A DNA stretch of 64,000 bases from Maribacter dokdonensis DSW-8 (GCF_001447995.1 NZ_LDPE01000001.1:124001-188000), one strand, 5' to 3'; counted from the stretch's first letter, positions 54,121-63,795 are shown. The notes: generated by a model from the sequence alone, not told the origin. Program-made: numbers and translations.

Positions 54121-55137
54121 ATGAAATTTACAGCAGGTCAGATTGCAGGTATCTTAGAAGGAGAAGTACATGGAAATCCAGAAATAGCCGTACATAAACT
54201 TGCTAAAATAGAGGAAGGTGAAGAAGGTTCCCTTACTTTTTTAGCCAATCCTAAGTATACTTCATTCATTTATAAAACAAAAGCATCGGTAACGATAGTG
54301 AATAAAAGTTTTGTTCCTGAACAAGATTTGAACACTACATTGATTAAGGTAGAAGATGCTTACAAGTCATTTTCCAAGTTGTTGGAATACTACAATCAGG
54401 TTAAAAATAATAAGGTGGGTATTGAAGAGCCTATTTTTAAATCTGATAATGTTACTTATGGATCAGATGTATATATAGGTGCATTTGCATATTTAGGAAA
54501 TAATGTGGTGTTGGGTGATAATGTGAAAATTTATCCAAATGCTTATATAGGTGATAACGTAAAGATTGGGAACAACGTTATCATTTTCGCTGGAGTAAAG
54601 GTGTATTCAGAAACTATAATTGGAAACAATTGCGTAATAAATAGTGGCGTAGTTTTGGGTGCAGACGGATTTGGTTTTGCTCCAAACGAAAACGGCGAGT
54701 TTATTAAAGTGCCACAGACCGGAAATGTAATCTTGGAGGATAACGTTGATATTGGCGCAGGTACCACCATAGATAGAGCTACATTAGGCTCTACCATTTT
54801 AAGAAAAGGGGTTAAGCTAGATAATCAAATACAAATAGCGCATAACGTTGAAATTGGAGAGCATACCGTAATTGCCGCTCAAACAGGCATTGCTGGCTCT
54901 ACAAAAATTGGCAAACATTGTATGATTGGCGGACAGGTAGGTATCGTTGGTCATATTGTCATTGGCGACAATGTAAAAATACAGGCACAATCTGGTATCG
55001 GTAGAAATGTGAAAGACAATGAAGTTTTGCAAGGTTCACCAGCACTAAACTATGGTGATTTCAACAAATCATATGTTCATTTTAAGAATTTATCAAAAAT
55101 AATAAGTAGAATCGACACCTTAGAAAAGAAAGATTGA
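54121..55137 (+). CDS. lpxD: UDP-3-O-(3-hydroxyacyl)glucosamine N-acyltransferase
   Basis: A 338-residue trimeric left-handed beta-helix enzyme adding the second acyl chain in lipid A synthesis. An N-terminal uridine-binding domain (about 1-100, [27 protein letters not shown]) is followed by hexapeptide repeats (about 105-315), with the catalytic His in [14 protein letters not shown] and the family segment [14 protein letters not shown]. It ends 2 bases before the ATG of lpxC-fabZ, within a lipid A gene cluster. Confidence 0.96.
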   Translation: MKFTAGQIAGILEGEVHGNPEIAVHKLAKIEEGEEGSLTFLANPKYTSFIYKTKASVTIVNKSFVPEQDLNTTLIKVEDAYKSFSKLLEYYNQVKNNKVGIEEPIFKSDNVTYGSDVYIGAFAYLGNNVVLGDNVKIYPNAYIGDNVKIGNNVIIFAGVKVYSETIIGNNCVINSGVVLGADGFGFAPNENGEFIKVPQTGNVILEDNVDIGAGTTIDRATLGSTILRKGVKLDNQIQIAHNVEIGEHTVIAAQTGIAGSTKIGKHCMIGGQVGIVGHIVIGDNVKIQAQSGIGRNVKDNEVLQGSPALNYGDFNKSYVHFKNLSKIISRIDTLEKKD

Positions 55138-55139
55138 CG

Positions 55140-56540
55140 ATGAGCACAACAACTATTAAACAAACAACAATTGGTAAAGAGGTAAGTCTTACGGGAGTAG
55201 GTTTACATACCGGTAGTGATGTAACCATTAAATTTGTACCCGCAGATAAAAATCACGGATACGCTTTTAAAAGAGTCGATTTGGAAGGTACTCCTATAAT
55301 ACCTGCAGATGCCAATTTGGTGAACAATACACAAAGAGGTACTAACTTAGAAAAGAATGGTGTTAAAATTCAGACTTCTGAGCACGTTTTGGCTGCTTTG
55401 GTAGGTTTGGAAATTGACAATGTTCTTATAGAGCTTAATGCTGCGGAGCCTCCGATTATGGATGGTTCTTCCAAGTTTTTTGTAGAAGCATTGGAAAAAG
55501 CTGGTATTGTTGAGCAAGATGCCTATAGAGAGGAGTACGTAGTTAAGGAAGTTATTTCATATAGAGACGAAAAAACGGGTAGTGAAATTACCATAATTCC
55601 TAGTGACACCTACCAAGTAACTACTATGGTGGATTTTGGCACTAAGGTCTTGGGTACCCAAAATGCAACATTAGAAAATATTTCCGATTTCAAAAAAGAA
55701 ATTGCCGATGCTAGAACTTTTAGTTTTCTACATGAATTAGAGGCTTTACTTGAAAACGGACTTATTAAAGGTGGTGATTTAAATAATGCCATTGTTTATG
55801 TGGATAAGGAGATTTCGGAGGAAACAATGAAAAAGCTTGAAAAAGCTTTTAATAAAAAGAAACTTTCCGTTAAGGCAAATGGTATTCTTGACAACTTGAC
55901 CTTGCATCAGCCAAACGAGGCAGCTCGTCATAAATTATTGGATGTTATTGGTGATTTAGCCTTGGCAGGTACCAGAATTAGAGGTAAGGTTATTGCAAAT
56001 AAGCCTGGGCACTATGTAAATACTCAATTTGCTAAAAAAATTGCTCAAATAATAAAATTGGAGAAACGTAACAACGTACCTAAGTACGATCTAAGTTTAC
56101 CTCCATTGATGGATATTCATCAAATAATGGATATGTTACCGCATAGACCGCCATTCTTGTTGATCGATCGTATTTTAGAGCTTTCCGATCAACATGTTGT
56201 AGGTATGAAAAACGTTACCATGAACGAGCCGTTTTTTGTAGGTCATTTTCCTGGAGCACCTGTAATGCCTGGTGTGTTGCAAGTAGAGGCAATGGCACAA
56301 ACTGGTGGTATTTTGGTTCTAAGTACAGTGCCTGATCCAGAAAACTACTTAACACTTTTCATGAAAATTGACAAAGTTAAATTTAAAAGACAAGTGCTAC
56401 CTGGAGATACATTAATATTCCATTGTAGTCTAATTACCCCGATAAGAAGGGGAATCTGCCATATGCAGGCTTATGCTTACGCTAATGATAAGTTGGTTAG
56501 TGAAGCGGAGATGATGGCTCAAATTGTAAAAAGAACATAG
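55140..56540 (+). CDS. lpxC: Bifunctional LpxC deacetylase / FabZ dehydratase
   Basis: A 466-residue fusion. The start is the ATG at 55140 (a TTG two codons earlier is within the lpxD stop). The LpxC part (about 1-300) removes acetyl from UDP-3-O-acyl-GlcNAc using zinc bound by His in TSEHVLAAL and by His and Asp in HKLLDVIGD. The FabZ part (about 315-466) dehydrates 3-hydroxyacyl-ACP, with PHRPPFLLIDR and the active His and Glu in GHFPGAPVMPGVLQVEAMAQ. The fusion is a known trait of Bacteroidota and couples lipid A and fatty acid synthesis. Confidence 0.97.
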   Translation: MSTTTIKQTTIGKEVSLTGVGLHTGSDVTIKFVPADKNHGYAFKRVDLEGTPIIPADANLVNNTQRGTNLEKNGVKIQTSEHVLAALVGLEIDNVLIELNAAEPPIMDGSSKFFVEALEKAGIVEQDAYREEYVVKEVISYRDEKTGSEITIIPSDTYQVTTMVDFGTKVLGTQNATLENISDFKKEIADARTFSFLHELEALLENGLIKGGDLNNAIVYVDKEISEETMKKLEKAFNKKKLSVKANGILDNLTLHQPNEAARHKLLDVIGDLALAGTRIRGKVIANKPGHYVNTQFAKKIAQIIKLEKRNNVPKYDLSLPPLMDIHQIMDMLPHRPPFLLIDRILELSDQHVVGMKNVTMNEPFFVGHFPGAPVMPGVLQVEAMAQTGGILVLSTVPDPENYLTLFMKIDKVKFKRQVLPGDTLIFHCSLITPIRRGICHMQAYAYANDKLVSEAEMMAQIVKRT

Positions 56541-56541
56541 T

Positions 56542-57327
56542 ATGAATCAACCTTTAGCCTATATTCATCCGGGAGCTAAAATTGCAAAGAATGTAGTTGT
56601 AGAGCCATTTACTACAATTCACAATAATGTTACTATTGGAGATGGTACCTGGATCGGGTCTAATGTAACTATCATGGAAGGTGCACGTATTGGGAAAAAC
56701 TGTAATATTTTTCCTGGTGCGGTTATTTCCGCTTCTCCACAAGATTTAAAATACGAAGGGGAAGATACCACGGTAGTTATTGGTGATAATACTACCATTA
56801 GGGAGTGTGCCACTATACATAAGGGTACTTCAGACAGAATGAAAACGGTAATCGGCAAAAATTGTTTGATAATGGCGTATTGCCACGTTGCCCATGACTG
56901 TTTGGTGGGTGATAATTGTATTTTTTCTAATAATTCCACACTAGCGGGACACGTTACAATTGGTGATAATGTAATTTTGGCTGGTTTGGTTGCCGTGCAT
57001 CAATTTGTATCGGTTGGTCAACATGCCTTTGTTACCGGAGGATCCTTGGTTAGAAAAGATGTGCCACCTTATGTGAAAGCGGCGAGAGAGCCTCTTTCAT
57101 ACGTAGGAATCAATTCTGTTGGTTTGAGAAGAAGAGGTTTCATCTCGGAAAAAATTAGGGAAATACAGAATATCTACCGTATACTTTATCAAAAAAACTA
57201 CAACAATACCCAAGCGGTACAAATTATAGAAGCTGAAATGGAGGCCACTCCAGAAAGAGATGAGATATTGCAGTTTATTCGTGATTCTCAGCGTGGTATC
57301 ATGAAAGGTTATTTCAGCAATAATTAA
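56542..57327 (+). CDS. lpxA: UDP-N-acetylglucosamine acyltransferase
   Basis: A 261-residue left-handed beta-helix acyltransferase that starts lipid A synthesis. It opens with YIHPGAKIAKNVVVEPF, continues in hexapeptide repeats, and has the catalytic His in IMAYCHVAHDCLVGD. The C-terminal helical part has VGINSVGLRRRGF and IREIQNIYRILY. The ATG follows the lpxC stop after one base. Efp is 43 bases further on. Confidence 0.97.
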   Translation: MNQPLAYIHPGAKIAKNVVVEPFTTIHNNVTIGDGTWIGSNVTIMEGARIGKNCNIFPGAVISASPQDLKYEGEDTTVVIGDNTTIRECATIHKGTSDRMKTVIGKNCLIMAYCHVAHDCLVGDNCIFSNNSTLAGHVTIGDNVILAGLVAVHQFVSVGQHAFVTGGSLVRKDVPPYVKAAREPLSYVGINSVGLRRRGFISEKIREIQNIYRILYQKNYNNTQAVQIIEAEMEATPERDEILQFIRDSQRGIMKGYFSNN

Positions 57328-57370
57328 ATATATTTTAAACTTAAGTTAACTACATTAATATTAAACAGTA

Positions 57371-57937
57371 ATGGCATCTACATCAGATATACGAAAAGGA
57401 CTATGCATAAGATATAATAACGATATCTATAAAATAATTGAATTTTTACATGTAAAACCAGGTAAAGGTCCTGCTTTTGTACGTACTAAATTAAAAAGTG
57501 TTTCTACAGGCAAAGTATTGGATAATACATTTTCTGCAGGTCATAAAATAGAAGATGTTCGTGTAGAAACACGTTCTTATCAATATTTATATCCAGAAGG
57601 TGAAACGTATCACTTCATGAATACTGATGATTACAATCAAATTACACTTCAAGAAAGCTCTTTAGATGCTCCTGGTCTTTTAAAAGAAGGAGAAATTGTA
57701 AAGATCATGTTCAATACAGAGGACAGCATGCCTTTATCTGTTGATATGCCGGCAAGTGTTGTTCTTGAGGTTACGTATACTGAACCTGGAGTTAAAGGTA
57801 ATACAGCTACCAATGCTACAAAACCTGCAACGGTTGAAACTGGAGCGGAAGTGAATGTGCCACTTTTTATTAATGAAGGTGATAAGGTTAAAATAGATAC
57901 TTCTACAGGTTCTTACATGGAACGTGTAAAGGAATAA
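57371..57937 (+). CDS. efp: Elongation factor P
   Basis: A 188-residue three-domain translation factor that relieves ribosome stalling at polyproline. Domain I carries the loop KPGKGPAFVRTKL with Lys32 at the tip, the residue modified in other bacteria. The C-terminal domain ends VPLFINEGDKVKIDTSTGSYMERVKE, a clear EF-P signature. No genX/epmA gene is adjacent. Embedded in the lpx run. Confidence 0.98.
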   Translation: MASTSDIRKGLCIRYNNDIYKIIEFLHVKPGKGPAFVRTKLKSVSTGKVLDNTFSAGHKIEDVRVETRSYQYLYPEGETYHFMNTDDYNQITLQESSLDAPGLLKEGEIVKIMFNTEDSMPLSVDMPASVVLEVTYTEPGVKGNTATNATKPATVETGAEVNVPLFINEGDKVKIDTSTGSYMERVKE

Positions 57938-57978
57938 TTGCCAAAGGTAGATTCTTTATTTAGAGCTAAAAAAGTCAT

Positions 57979-58914
57979 TTGAAATTTCCTACTACTTTTT
58001 CGTTAAAACAGATTGCAGAGATAATCTCTAGTGAATATGTTGGGCAAGATGATTTTCCTGTGTTGGGCATGAACGAGATTCATGTTGTGGAACCAGGGGA
58101 TATTGTATTCGTAGACCACCCAAAGTATTATGATAAGGCTTTGGAGTCCAAGGCTACTATCATTTTAATCAATAAGCAAGTAGATTGTCCAAACGGAAAA
58201 GCATTATTGATTTCTGATGACCCATTTAGGGACTTCAATAAGCTTACCACGTTCTTTCAACCATTTGTGCCAAGCAGTCAATCAATTGCCGCAACTGCAA
58301 AAATTGGAAAGGATACTGTTATACAACCCAATACTTTTGTTGGTAACAATGTTGTAATAGGAGAGAATTGTATAATTCACTCAAACGTAACAATTTATGA
58401 TAATTGCTTAATTGGTGATAATGTTACCATACATGCAGGCACTGTTTTAGGTGCTGATGCCTTTTATTATAAAAAGCGCCCAGAAGGTTTTGATAAATTA
58501 ATTTCGGGCGGTAGGGTAGTACTTGAGGATAATGTTGATATTGGTGCGCTTTGTACCATTGATAGAGGCGTTTCGGGTGATACGACAATTGGTTACGGAA
58601 CAAAGTTGGACAATCAAGTTCATGTAGGCCATGATACGGTTATTGGTAAAAAGTGCTTAATTGCCTCTCAAACGGGTATTGCCGGTTGTGTTATTATTGA
58701 AGATGAAGTGACTTTGTGGGGACAAGTTGGTACCAATAGTGGAATTACCATAGGTGCCAAAGCTGTAATTATGGGGCAAACAGGAGTAACAAAATCTGTA
58801 AAAGGAGGTAAGAGCTACTTTGGTACGCCAATAGAGGAATCTCGTGAAAAGCTAAAGCAATTGGCCTATTTAAAGCAGATTCCAGAAATAATTAAAAAAA
58901 TAGATAAGAAATAG
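57979..58914 (+). CDS. Second LpxD-like N-acyltransferase
   Basis: A 311-residue left-handed beta-helix protein starting at TTG (57979); an in-frame TAA at 57967-57969 excludes earlier starts. The N-terminal domain (FSLKQIAEIISSEYVG, PGDIVFVDHPKYYDKA) and hexapeptide repeats are LpxD-like. The catalytic His is kept (LDNQVHVGHDTVIG), but the region reads DAFYYKKRPEGF where the first LpxD has [12 protein letters not shown], so acyl or acceptor preference probably differs. It lies 41 bases after efp and 75 bases before sucD. It could use another acyl-ACP or sugar nucleotide. Confidence 0.86.
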   Translation: MKFPTTFSLKQIAEIISSEYVGQDDFPVLGMNEIHVVEPGDIVFVDHPKYYDKALESKATIILINKQVDCPNGKALLISDDPFRDFNKLTTFFQPFVPSSQSIAATAKIGKDTVIQPNTFVGNNVVIGENCIIHSNVTIYDNCLIGDNVTIHAGTVLGADAFYYKKRPEGFDKLISGGRVVLEDNVDIGALCTIDRGVSGDTTIGYGTKLDNQVHVGHDTVIGKKCLIASQTGIAGCVIIEDEVTLWGQVGTNSGITIGAKAVIMGQTGVTKSVKGGKSYFGTPIEESREKLKQLAYLKQIPEIIKKIDKK

Positions 58915-58947
58915 CTAAGTAATGCTATAAAATTCATTAACAACTTA

Positions 58948-58955
58948 TATTTTTG
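58948..58955 (+). promoter_or_regulatory. -7 element of sucD
   Basis: TATTTTTG, 34 bases ahead of the ATG at 58990; no clear -33. Confidence 0.4.
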
Positions 58956-58989
58956 TTCATAATTAAAAAAATAAATAAACTACAGTAGT

Positions 58990-59862
58990 ATGAGCGTATT
59001 AGTAAATAAGGATTCCAAAATAATCGTACAAGGTTTCACCGGTAGTGAAGGTACTTTCCATGCAGGACAGATGATTGAGTACGGTACTAATATCGTAGGT
59101 GGTGTTACACCAGGTAAAGGTGGACAAGAGCATTTGGGAAAACCCGTTTTCAATACGGTTACCGAAGCTGTTGAAAAGGTAGGCGCGGATACTACTATAA
59201 TTTTCGTTCCGCCAGCATTTGCTGCAGATGCTATAATGGAAGCTGCTGAAGCTGGTATTAAAGTTATTATTACAATTACAGAAGGTATTCCTGTTGCCGA
59301 TATGGTGAAGGTAGCCAACTATATTAAAAATAAAGAATGTCGCTTGATCGGACCTAACTGTCCGGGTGTAATAACACCAGGTGAGGCAAAAGTTGGTATT
59401 ATGCCAGGTTTTGTATTTAAAGAAGGTAATGTAGGTATTGTTTCCAAATCAGGAACTTTAACTTACGAAGCTGCTGACCAGGTGGTTCGCCAAGGTTTAG
59501 GAATTACTACTGCTATTGGTATTGGTGGTGATCCAATTATTGGAACTACTACTAAAGAAGCAGTTGAGTTATTGATCAATGATCCTGCTACAGAGTGTGT
59601 GGTAATGATCGGTGAGATTGGCGGACAATTAGAGGCTGATGCTGCACAGTGGTATAAAGCTAGTGGAAGTAAAAAACCAGTTGTTGGATTTATTGCAGGT
59701 GAAACTGCTCCGGCCGGTAGAACAATGGGTCATGCTGGTGCTATTGTTGGTGGTAGTGATGATACTGCCCAAGCCAAGAAAAGAATTATGAGAGAATGTG
59801 GAATTCACGTTGTAGATTCTCCAGCTGAAATTGGCTTAAAAGTTAAAGAAGTAATGGGATAA
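58990..59862 (+). CDS. sucD: Succinyl-CoA synthetase subunit alpha
   Basis: A 290-residue subunit of the citric acid cycle enzyme converting succinyl-CoA to succinate with nucleoside triphosphate formation. CoA-binding N-terminal half: [30 protein letters not shown]. The phosphorylated His is in [17 protein letters not shown]. The partner sucC is not in the window, so the two subunits are encoded apart here. It ends at a strong terminator. Confidence 0.97.
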   Translation: MSVLVNKDSKIIVQGFTGSEGTFHAGQMIEYGTNIVGGVTPGKGGQEHLGKPVFNTVTEAVEKVGADTTIIFVPPAFAADAIMEAAEAGIKVIITITEGIPVADMVKVANYIKNKECRLIGPNCPGVITPGEAKVGIMPGFVFKEGNVGIVSKSGTLTYEAADQVVRQGLGITTAIGIGGDPIIGTTTKEAVELLINDPATECVVMIGEIGGQLEADAAQWYKASGSKKPVVGFIAGETAPAGRTMGHAGAIVGGSDDTAQAKKRIMRECGIHVVDSPAEIGLKVKEVMG

Positions 59863-59881
59863 GATTCCCTCTTTATAGTAT

Positions 59882-59910
59882 AAAATCCCGTTTATAGCGG
59901 GATTTTTTTT
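59882..59910 (+). terminator. Rho-independent terminator of sucD
   Basis: AAAATCCCG (59882-59890) pairs with CGGGATTTT (59898-59906), 7-base loop, followed by more T residues. Confidence 0.93.
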
Positions 59911-59932
59911 AGCCTATAAATGAAACAAAAGG

Positions 59933-59940
59933 TATATTTG
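59933..59940 (+). promoter_or_regulatory. -7 element of fabG
   Basis: TATATTTG, 28 bases ahead of the ATG at 59969, just after the sucD terminator; -33 not clear. Confidence 0.5.
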
Positions 59941-59968
59941 ATAAACATCGGTTTAAAACAACGGACTT

Positions 59969-60718
59969 ATGAAATTATTAGAAGATAAAAACGTAATTAT
60001 AACAGGGGCTAGCAGAGGAATTGGTATGGGTATAGCCCAAGTTTTTGCGGATCATGGAGCAAATGTTGCATTTACATATAGTTCTAGTGAAGCTCCTGCA
60101 TTAGCGTTAGAAAAGGAATTAACAGAGAAAGGCGTTAAGGCAAAAGCCTATAAAAGTAATGCTGCCAGTTTTCAAGAAGCTGAAGAGCTGGTTGCTAAAG
60201 TACTAGAAGATTTTGATGGAAGAATTGATGTGTTGATCAACAACGCAGGTATCACTAAAGATAATCTTTTAATGCGCATGTCAGAAGCAGATTTTGATGC
60301 TGTCATAGATATCAACTTGAAATCTGTTTTTAACATGACCAAAGCCGTACAAAGAACTTTGTTGAAACAACGTAAAGGTTCTATCATTAATATGAGTAGT
60401 GTGGTTGGGGTAAAAGGTAATGCAGGTCAAACCAATTACGCTGCATCTAAGGCAGGTATGATTGGTTTTACTAAATCTGTTGCATTGGAATTAGGCTCTA
60501 GAAATATTAGATGTAACGCTATTGCACCAGGATTCATTGAAACAGAAATGACCGATAAATTGGATGAAAAAACGGTTCAAGGATGGAGAGACGGTATTCC
60601 GTTAAAACGAGGAGGTTCTACCGAGGATATTGCAAATGCATGTTTGTATTTTGCATCTGACCTTTCTAGTTATGTAACAGGTCAAGTACTTAATGTTGAT
60701 GGTGGTATGCTTACCTAA
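59969..60718 (+). CDS. fabG: 3-oxoacyl-ACP reductase
   Basis: A 249-residue short-chain dehydrogenase. NADP-binding TGASRGIGMG is at 12-21, NNAG at about 90-93, and the catalytic Ser-Tyr-Lys in NMSSVVG and TNYAASKAG; C-terminal CNAIAPGFIETEMTDKL and LNVDGGML are FabG-like. It reduces 3-ketoacyl-ACP in fatty acid elongation. Other fab genes are not adjacent apart from the FabZ half of the lpxC fusion 4 kb upstream. Other SDR roles cannot be fully excluded. Confidence 0.92.
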   Translation: MKLLEDKNVIITGASRGIGMGIAQVFADHGANVAFTYSSSEAPALALEKELTEKGVKAKAYKSNAASFQEAEELVAKVLEDFDGRIDVLINNAGITKDNLLMRMSEADFDAVIDINLKSVFNMTKAVQRTLLKQRKGSIINMSSVVGVKGNAGQTNYAASKAGMIGFTKSVALELGSRNIRCNAIAPGFIETEMTDKLDEKTVQGWRDGIPLKRGGSTEDIANACLYFASDLSSYVTGQVLNVDGGMLT

Positions 60719-60782
60719 CACAATATTTATTCTTAGGCTTACTTTTTAAGTTCCTTTGATTAATTGAAATTTAGAAGCATTC

Positions 60783-62807
60783 ATGGAGAGCATAACGGTA
60801 CTGTATATAATTATTGCGGCAATAGCTGCACTGGGTATCGTTGTTTTTCAGTATTTGTATAAACAGAAGGCTAAAAGCAAAATTAATTTGCTTTTAGCCT
60901 TTTTACGATTTATAGGGGTTTTCGGATTGCTTCTATTATTGATAAATCCGAAGTTTTCTCAAAAAACGTATACCTTAGAAAAACCTAATCTGGTTATTCT
61001 TGCTGATAATTCTTCTTCCATTTCTGAAAATGGAGCAGAGTTAAATGAGCTAATGAGTTCAATTGGAGCTTCTGATAAAATCTCAGATCGTTTTAATGTG
61101 GCTAGTTATAAATTTGGGACAGGGTTAGAAGTTTTGGATAGTCTTTCATTTGATGAAAAGTATAGCAATTTTCATAAATCCTTATCAGCCTTAAAAAATA
61201 TCTATAGTCGCGAGCAAACAATTACACTGTTGTTGTCAGACGGTAACCAGACTATTGGTGAGGACTATAGCTTTTTCAAATCTAATGAAAGCAATGCTAT
61301 AAACACAGTGGTATTAGGTGATACTACTTTGTATAAAGATATTTCTGTGGGTCCCATATTGACCAATAAATATGCATTTCTAAAAAATAAATTCCCATTA
61401 GAGACTTATATTTCTTATCAGGGCAAAGTAACTGCTTCCGCAACTGTTTTGGTTAGAATGGATAACAAAGTTGTGCATAGGGAAAAGGTTGAACTCAATG
61501 CAGATGTTAATTTAAAAACAATTTCTATTCAGGTTGATGCCAATTCAGTTGGCACAAAAAATATTCGTGTGGAAGTTACGAAACTGCAAGATGAACGTAA
61601 TGTCAATAATAACGTACGCAGTACTAGTATTGAAGTCATAGACGAGAAAACAAAAATAGCCTTGGTCAGTGATATTTTACATCCAGACTTAGGTGCATTA
61701 AAAAAAGCTATTGAAAGTAATGAGCAAAGAGAGGTATTTTTTTTAAAGCCAAATACGGCTAATAATTTGGAGGATATTGATTTGTTTATTTTTTATCAGC
61801 CTAATGCCAAATTTAAAAAATTGTTCGATTTTGTTAAGGATAGAAATTCTAATTCATTTGTGATTACAGGTATTCAAACGGATTATAACTTTTTGAACAG
61901 GAGTAATTTAGGTTTTGAAATTGAGAACGGATATCCTGAGCAAGAAGTATTTGGGTTATTGAACAATGGCTTCTCAAAATATGATATTGCAAATTTTGAT
62001 TTAACGGATTTTCCACCTTTGCTTAGTGATGCAGGACCAGTATTAATTACTACAGCTTTTGAACCGCTGTTAGGAACACAGATTAAAGGAAAGGATATTC
62101 AACAGCCGTTACTTACTGTATTGGAACAAAACTCAAACAAAAAAGCACTTTTACTTGGAGAAAACCTTTGGAAGTGGAGGGTTCAGACATATAGAAATAC
62201 CGGAGCGTTTTCTAATTTTGATGAGTTTATAGCAAATCTAGTCCGTTATTTAACCAGTTCTAAAAACAAGACCAGGTTAAATGTAGATTATGAAAAAATT
62301 TATGAAGGCAGTAATAACACTATTATTACAGCAACTTATTTTGATGAGGCCTTTTTATTTGACCCAAATGCCAAAATCAGTATAAAGGTTACCGATACAA
62401 AAACCAAAAATACTCAAACCAGCCCCATGATTTTAAAAAACGGGTATTTTGAAGCGGACTTATCCAATTTAATTTCAGGTAGTTATAGTTTTGTGGTGTC
62501 GGTTGAAAACTACCAAAAATCAGAAACTGGTTCATTTGTTATCAATGAATTTAATTTGGAAAATCAATTTGTTTCAAGCGATTATTTAAAATTGGAAAAA
62601 TTGGCAACTAACTCTGGCGGTAAATTGTATTATCCTTCCCAAATAGATGAGCTAATAAGTGATTTGGAAGAAAATGACACCTACGTCCCCACGGAGAAAA
62701 GCACTGAAAATATCGTATCTTTGATTGATTTCGAAATACTACTGGCAATAATTGTATTTGCCTTTGCTTCAGAATGGTTTATAAGAAAATATAACGGATT
62801 AATTTAA
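60783..62807 (+). CDS. Large membrane protein with vWA-like region
   Basis: A 674-residue protein with two N-terminal transmembrane helices (about 6-25 and 37-57), a large extracytoplasmic region, and a C-terminal helix (about 648-665, LLAIIVFAFASEWFI). Just after the second helix comes LVILADNSSSIS, matching the DxSxS of a von Willebrand A metal site, and later LLLSDGNQT. The following part is beta-rich, with DIDLFIFYQP and LLGENLWKWRVQTY. It resembles the BatA/glutamine-amidotransferase-like VWA membrane proteins of Bacteroidota. Function unknown. It is 10 bases upstream of the SPFH gene, likely co-transcribed. Confidence 0.82.
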   Translation: MESITVLYIIIAAIAALGIVVFQYLYKQKAKSKINLLLAFLRFIGVFGLLLLLINPKFSQKTYTLEKPNLVILADNSSSISENGAELNELMSSIGASDKISDRFNVASYKFGTGLEVLDSLSFDEKYSNFHKSLSALKNIYSREQTITLLLSDGNQTIGEDYSFFKSNESNAINTVVLGDTTLYKDISVGPILTNKYAFLKNKFPLETYISYQGKVTASATVLVRMDNKVVHREKVELNADVNLKTISIQVDANSVGTKNIRVEVTKLQDERNVNNNVRSTSIEVIDEKTKIALVSDILHPDLGALKKAIESNEQREVFFLKPNTANNLEDIDLFIFYQPNAKFKKLFDFVKDRNSNSFVITGIQTDYNFLNRSNLGFEIENGYPEQEVFGLLNNGFSKYDIANFDLTDFPPLLSDAGPVLITTAFEPLLGTQIKGKDIQQPLLTVLEQNSNKKALLLGENLWKWRVQTYRNTGAFSNFDEFIANLVRYLTSSKNKTRLNVDYEKIYEGSNNTIITATYFDEAFLFDPNAKISIKVTDTKTKNTQTSPMILKNGYFEADLSNLISGSYSFVVSVENYQKSETGSFVINEFNLENQFVSSDYLKLEKLATNSGGKLYYPSQIDELISDLEENDTYVPTEKSTENIVSLIDFEILLAIIVFAFASEWFIRKYNGLI

Positions 62808-62817
62808 TTGAACACTA

Positions 62818-63633
62818 ATGGATAAATTACCTAAAATTGCATTACCTGCAATATTTGTTTTAATAGTACTAGTAATAATGTTTTCTAAATCTACGGTCAC
62901 CATTGGTTCTGGTGAAGCTGGCGTATTGTATAAAACATTTGGAGATGGTGTAGTTACAGATGAACCGCCTTTAGGTGAAGGATTTCATATTGTTGCTCCA
63001 TGGAATAAAGTTTTTATTTATGAAGTTAGACAGCAAGAAGTTTTAGAAAAAATGAATGTGCTTTCTAGTAACGGACTGGATATAAAATTAGAAGCTTCCG
63101 CTTGGTTTGAGCCTATTAGAAATGATTTGGGCAAGTTGCATCAAGAAAAAGGAGAAGACTATATTCAACGTGTTTTGTTGCCTACCATAAGATCGGCAGC
63201 AAGATCTGTAGTTGGGCGTTATACGCCGGAGCAATTATATTCAAGTAAAAGAGATGCTATTCAACAAGAGATTTTTGATGAGACCAAAAAAATTGTTGAG
63301 GGAGAATATATTCAATTAAACGAAATCTTGGTGCGTGATGTAACCTTACCACCAACAATTAAAGAGGCTATTGAAAGAAAGTTACGGCAAGAACAGGAGT
63401 CATTGGAATATGAGTTTCGTTTAGTGACCGCTAGAAAAGAAGCTGAAAAAGTAACGATTGAGGCGCAAGGTAAAGCCGATGCCAATAAAATTTTAAGTGC
63501 ATCCTTGACTGATAAAATTTTACAGGACAAAGGTATTGATGCAACGCTAAAGCTTTCTGAATCTCCCAATACCAAGGTGATTGTAGTTGGTGGTGGTGAA
63601 TCTGGTCTTCCTTTAATTTTAGGTAATAACTAA
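62818..63633 (+). CDS. SPFH/prohibitin-family membrane protein
   Basis: A 271-residue band-7 protein with an N-terminal membrane anchor (about 7-23, IALPAIFVLIVLVIMF), the SPFH domain (about 25-190: SGEAGVLYKTFGDGVV, EGFHIVAPWNKVFIYEVR), and a coiled coil (about 195-235, KEAIERKLRQEQESLEYEFRL). It ends in a Gly-rich tail. Prohibitins form large membrane rings and often accompany proteases. It follows the vWA-like gene; a joint membrane complex is plausible but not shown. Confidence 0.93.
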   Translation: MDKLPKIALPAIFVLIVLVIMFSKSTVTIGSGEAGVLYKTFGDGVVTDEPPLGEGFHIVAPWNKVFIYEVRQQEVLEKMNVLSSNGLDIKLEASAWFEPIRNDLGKLHQEKGEDYIQRVLLPTIRSAARSVVGRYTPEQLYSSKRDAIQQEIFDETKKIVEGEYIQLNEILVRDVTLPPTIKEAIERKLRQEQESLEYEFRLVTARKEAEKVTIEAQGKADANKILSASLTDKILQDKGIDATLKLSESPNTKVIVVGGGESGLPLILGNN

Positions 63634-63674
63634 AACACGTAGAACATTATTTTTGTTTCATTTTAAACTTTTGT

Positions 63675-63705
63675 TTTGCGAAATGAAAAATACCTTTTAC
63701 TTTTA
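63675..63705 (+). promoter_or_regulatory. Promoter of the histidine operon
   Basis: TTTG at 63675-63678, 19 bases, then TACTTTTA at 63698-63705 (one mismatch to TAnnTTTG). Transcription would start within a few bases of the leader ATG at 63713, so the leader peptide is almost leaderless. Confidence 0.68.
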
Positions 63706-63712
63706 CAACAGA

Positions 63713-63766
63713 ATGAAAAATAGAACTACACATCATCATATTCATACACACGCTCAGGCGAGGTAG
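63713..63766 (+). CDS. His-operon leader peptide (5 His in 17 codons)
   Basis: The short frame reads MKNRTTHHHIHTHAQAR and stops at TAG. Five of seven codons from 63731 to 63751 are His (CAT four times, CAC once). It lies between the promoter and a strong terminator ahead of hisG. This is the layout of a histidine attenuator: ribosome stalling at His codons when charged tRNA-His is scarce should prevent terminator formation. Recognition is from the sequence; mechanism is by analogy with the enteric his leader. Confidence 0.88.
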   Translation: MKNRTTHHHIHTHAQAR

Positions 63767-63795
63767 GAATGTATTGTAGTAGTACAACATATTTA

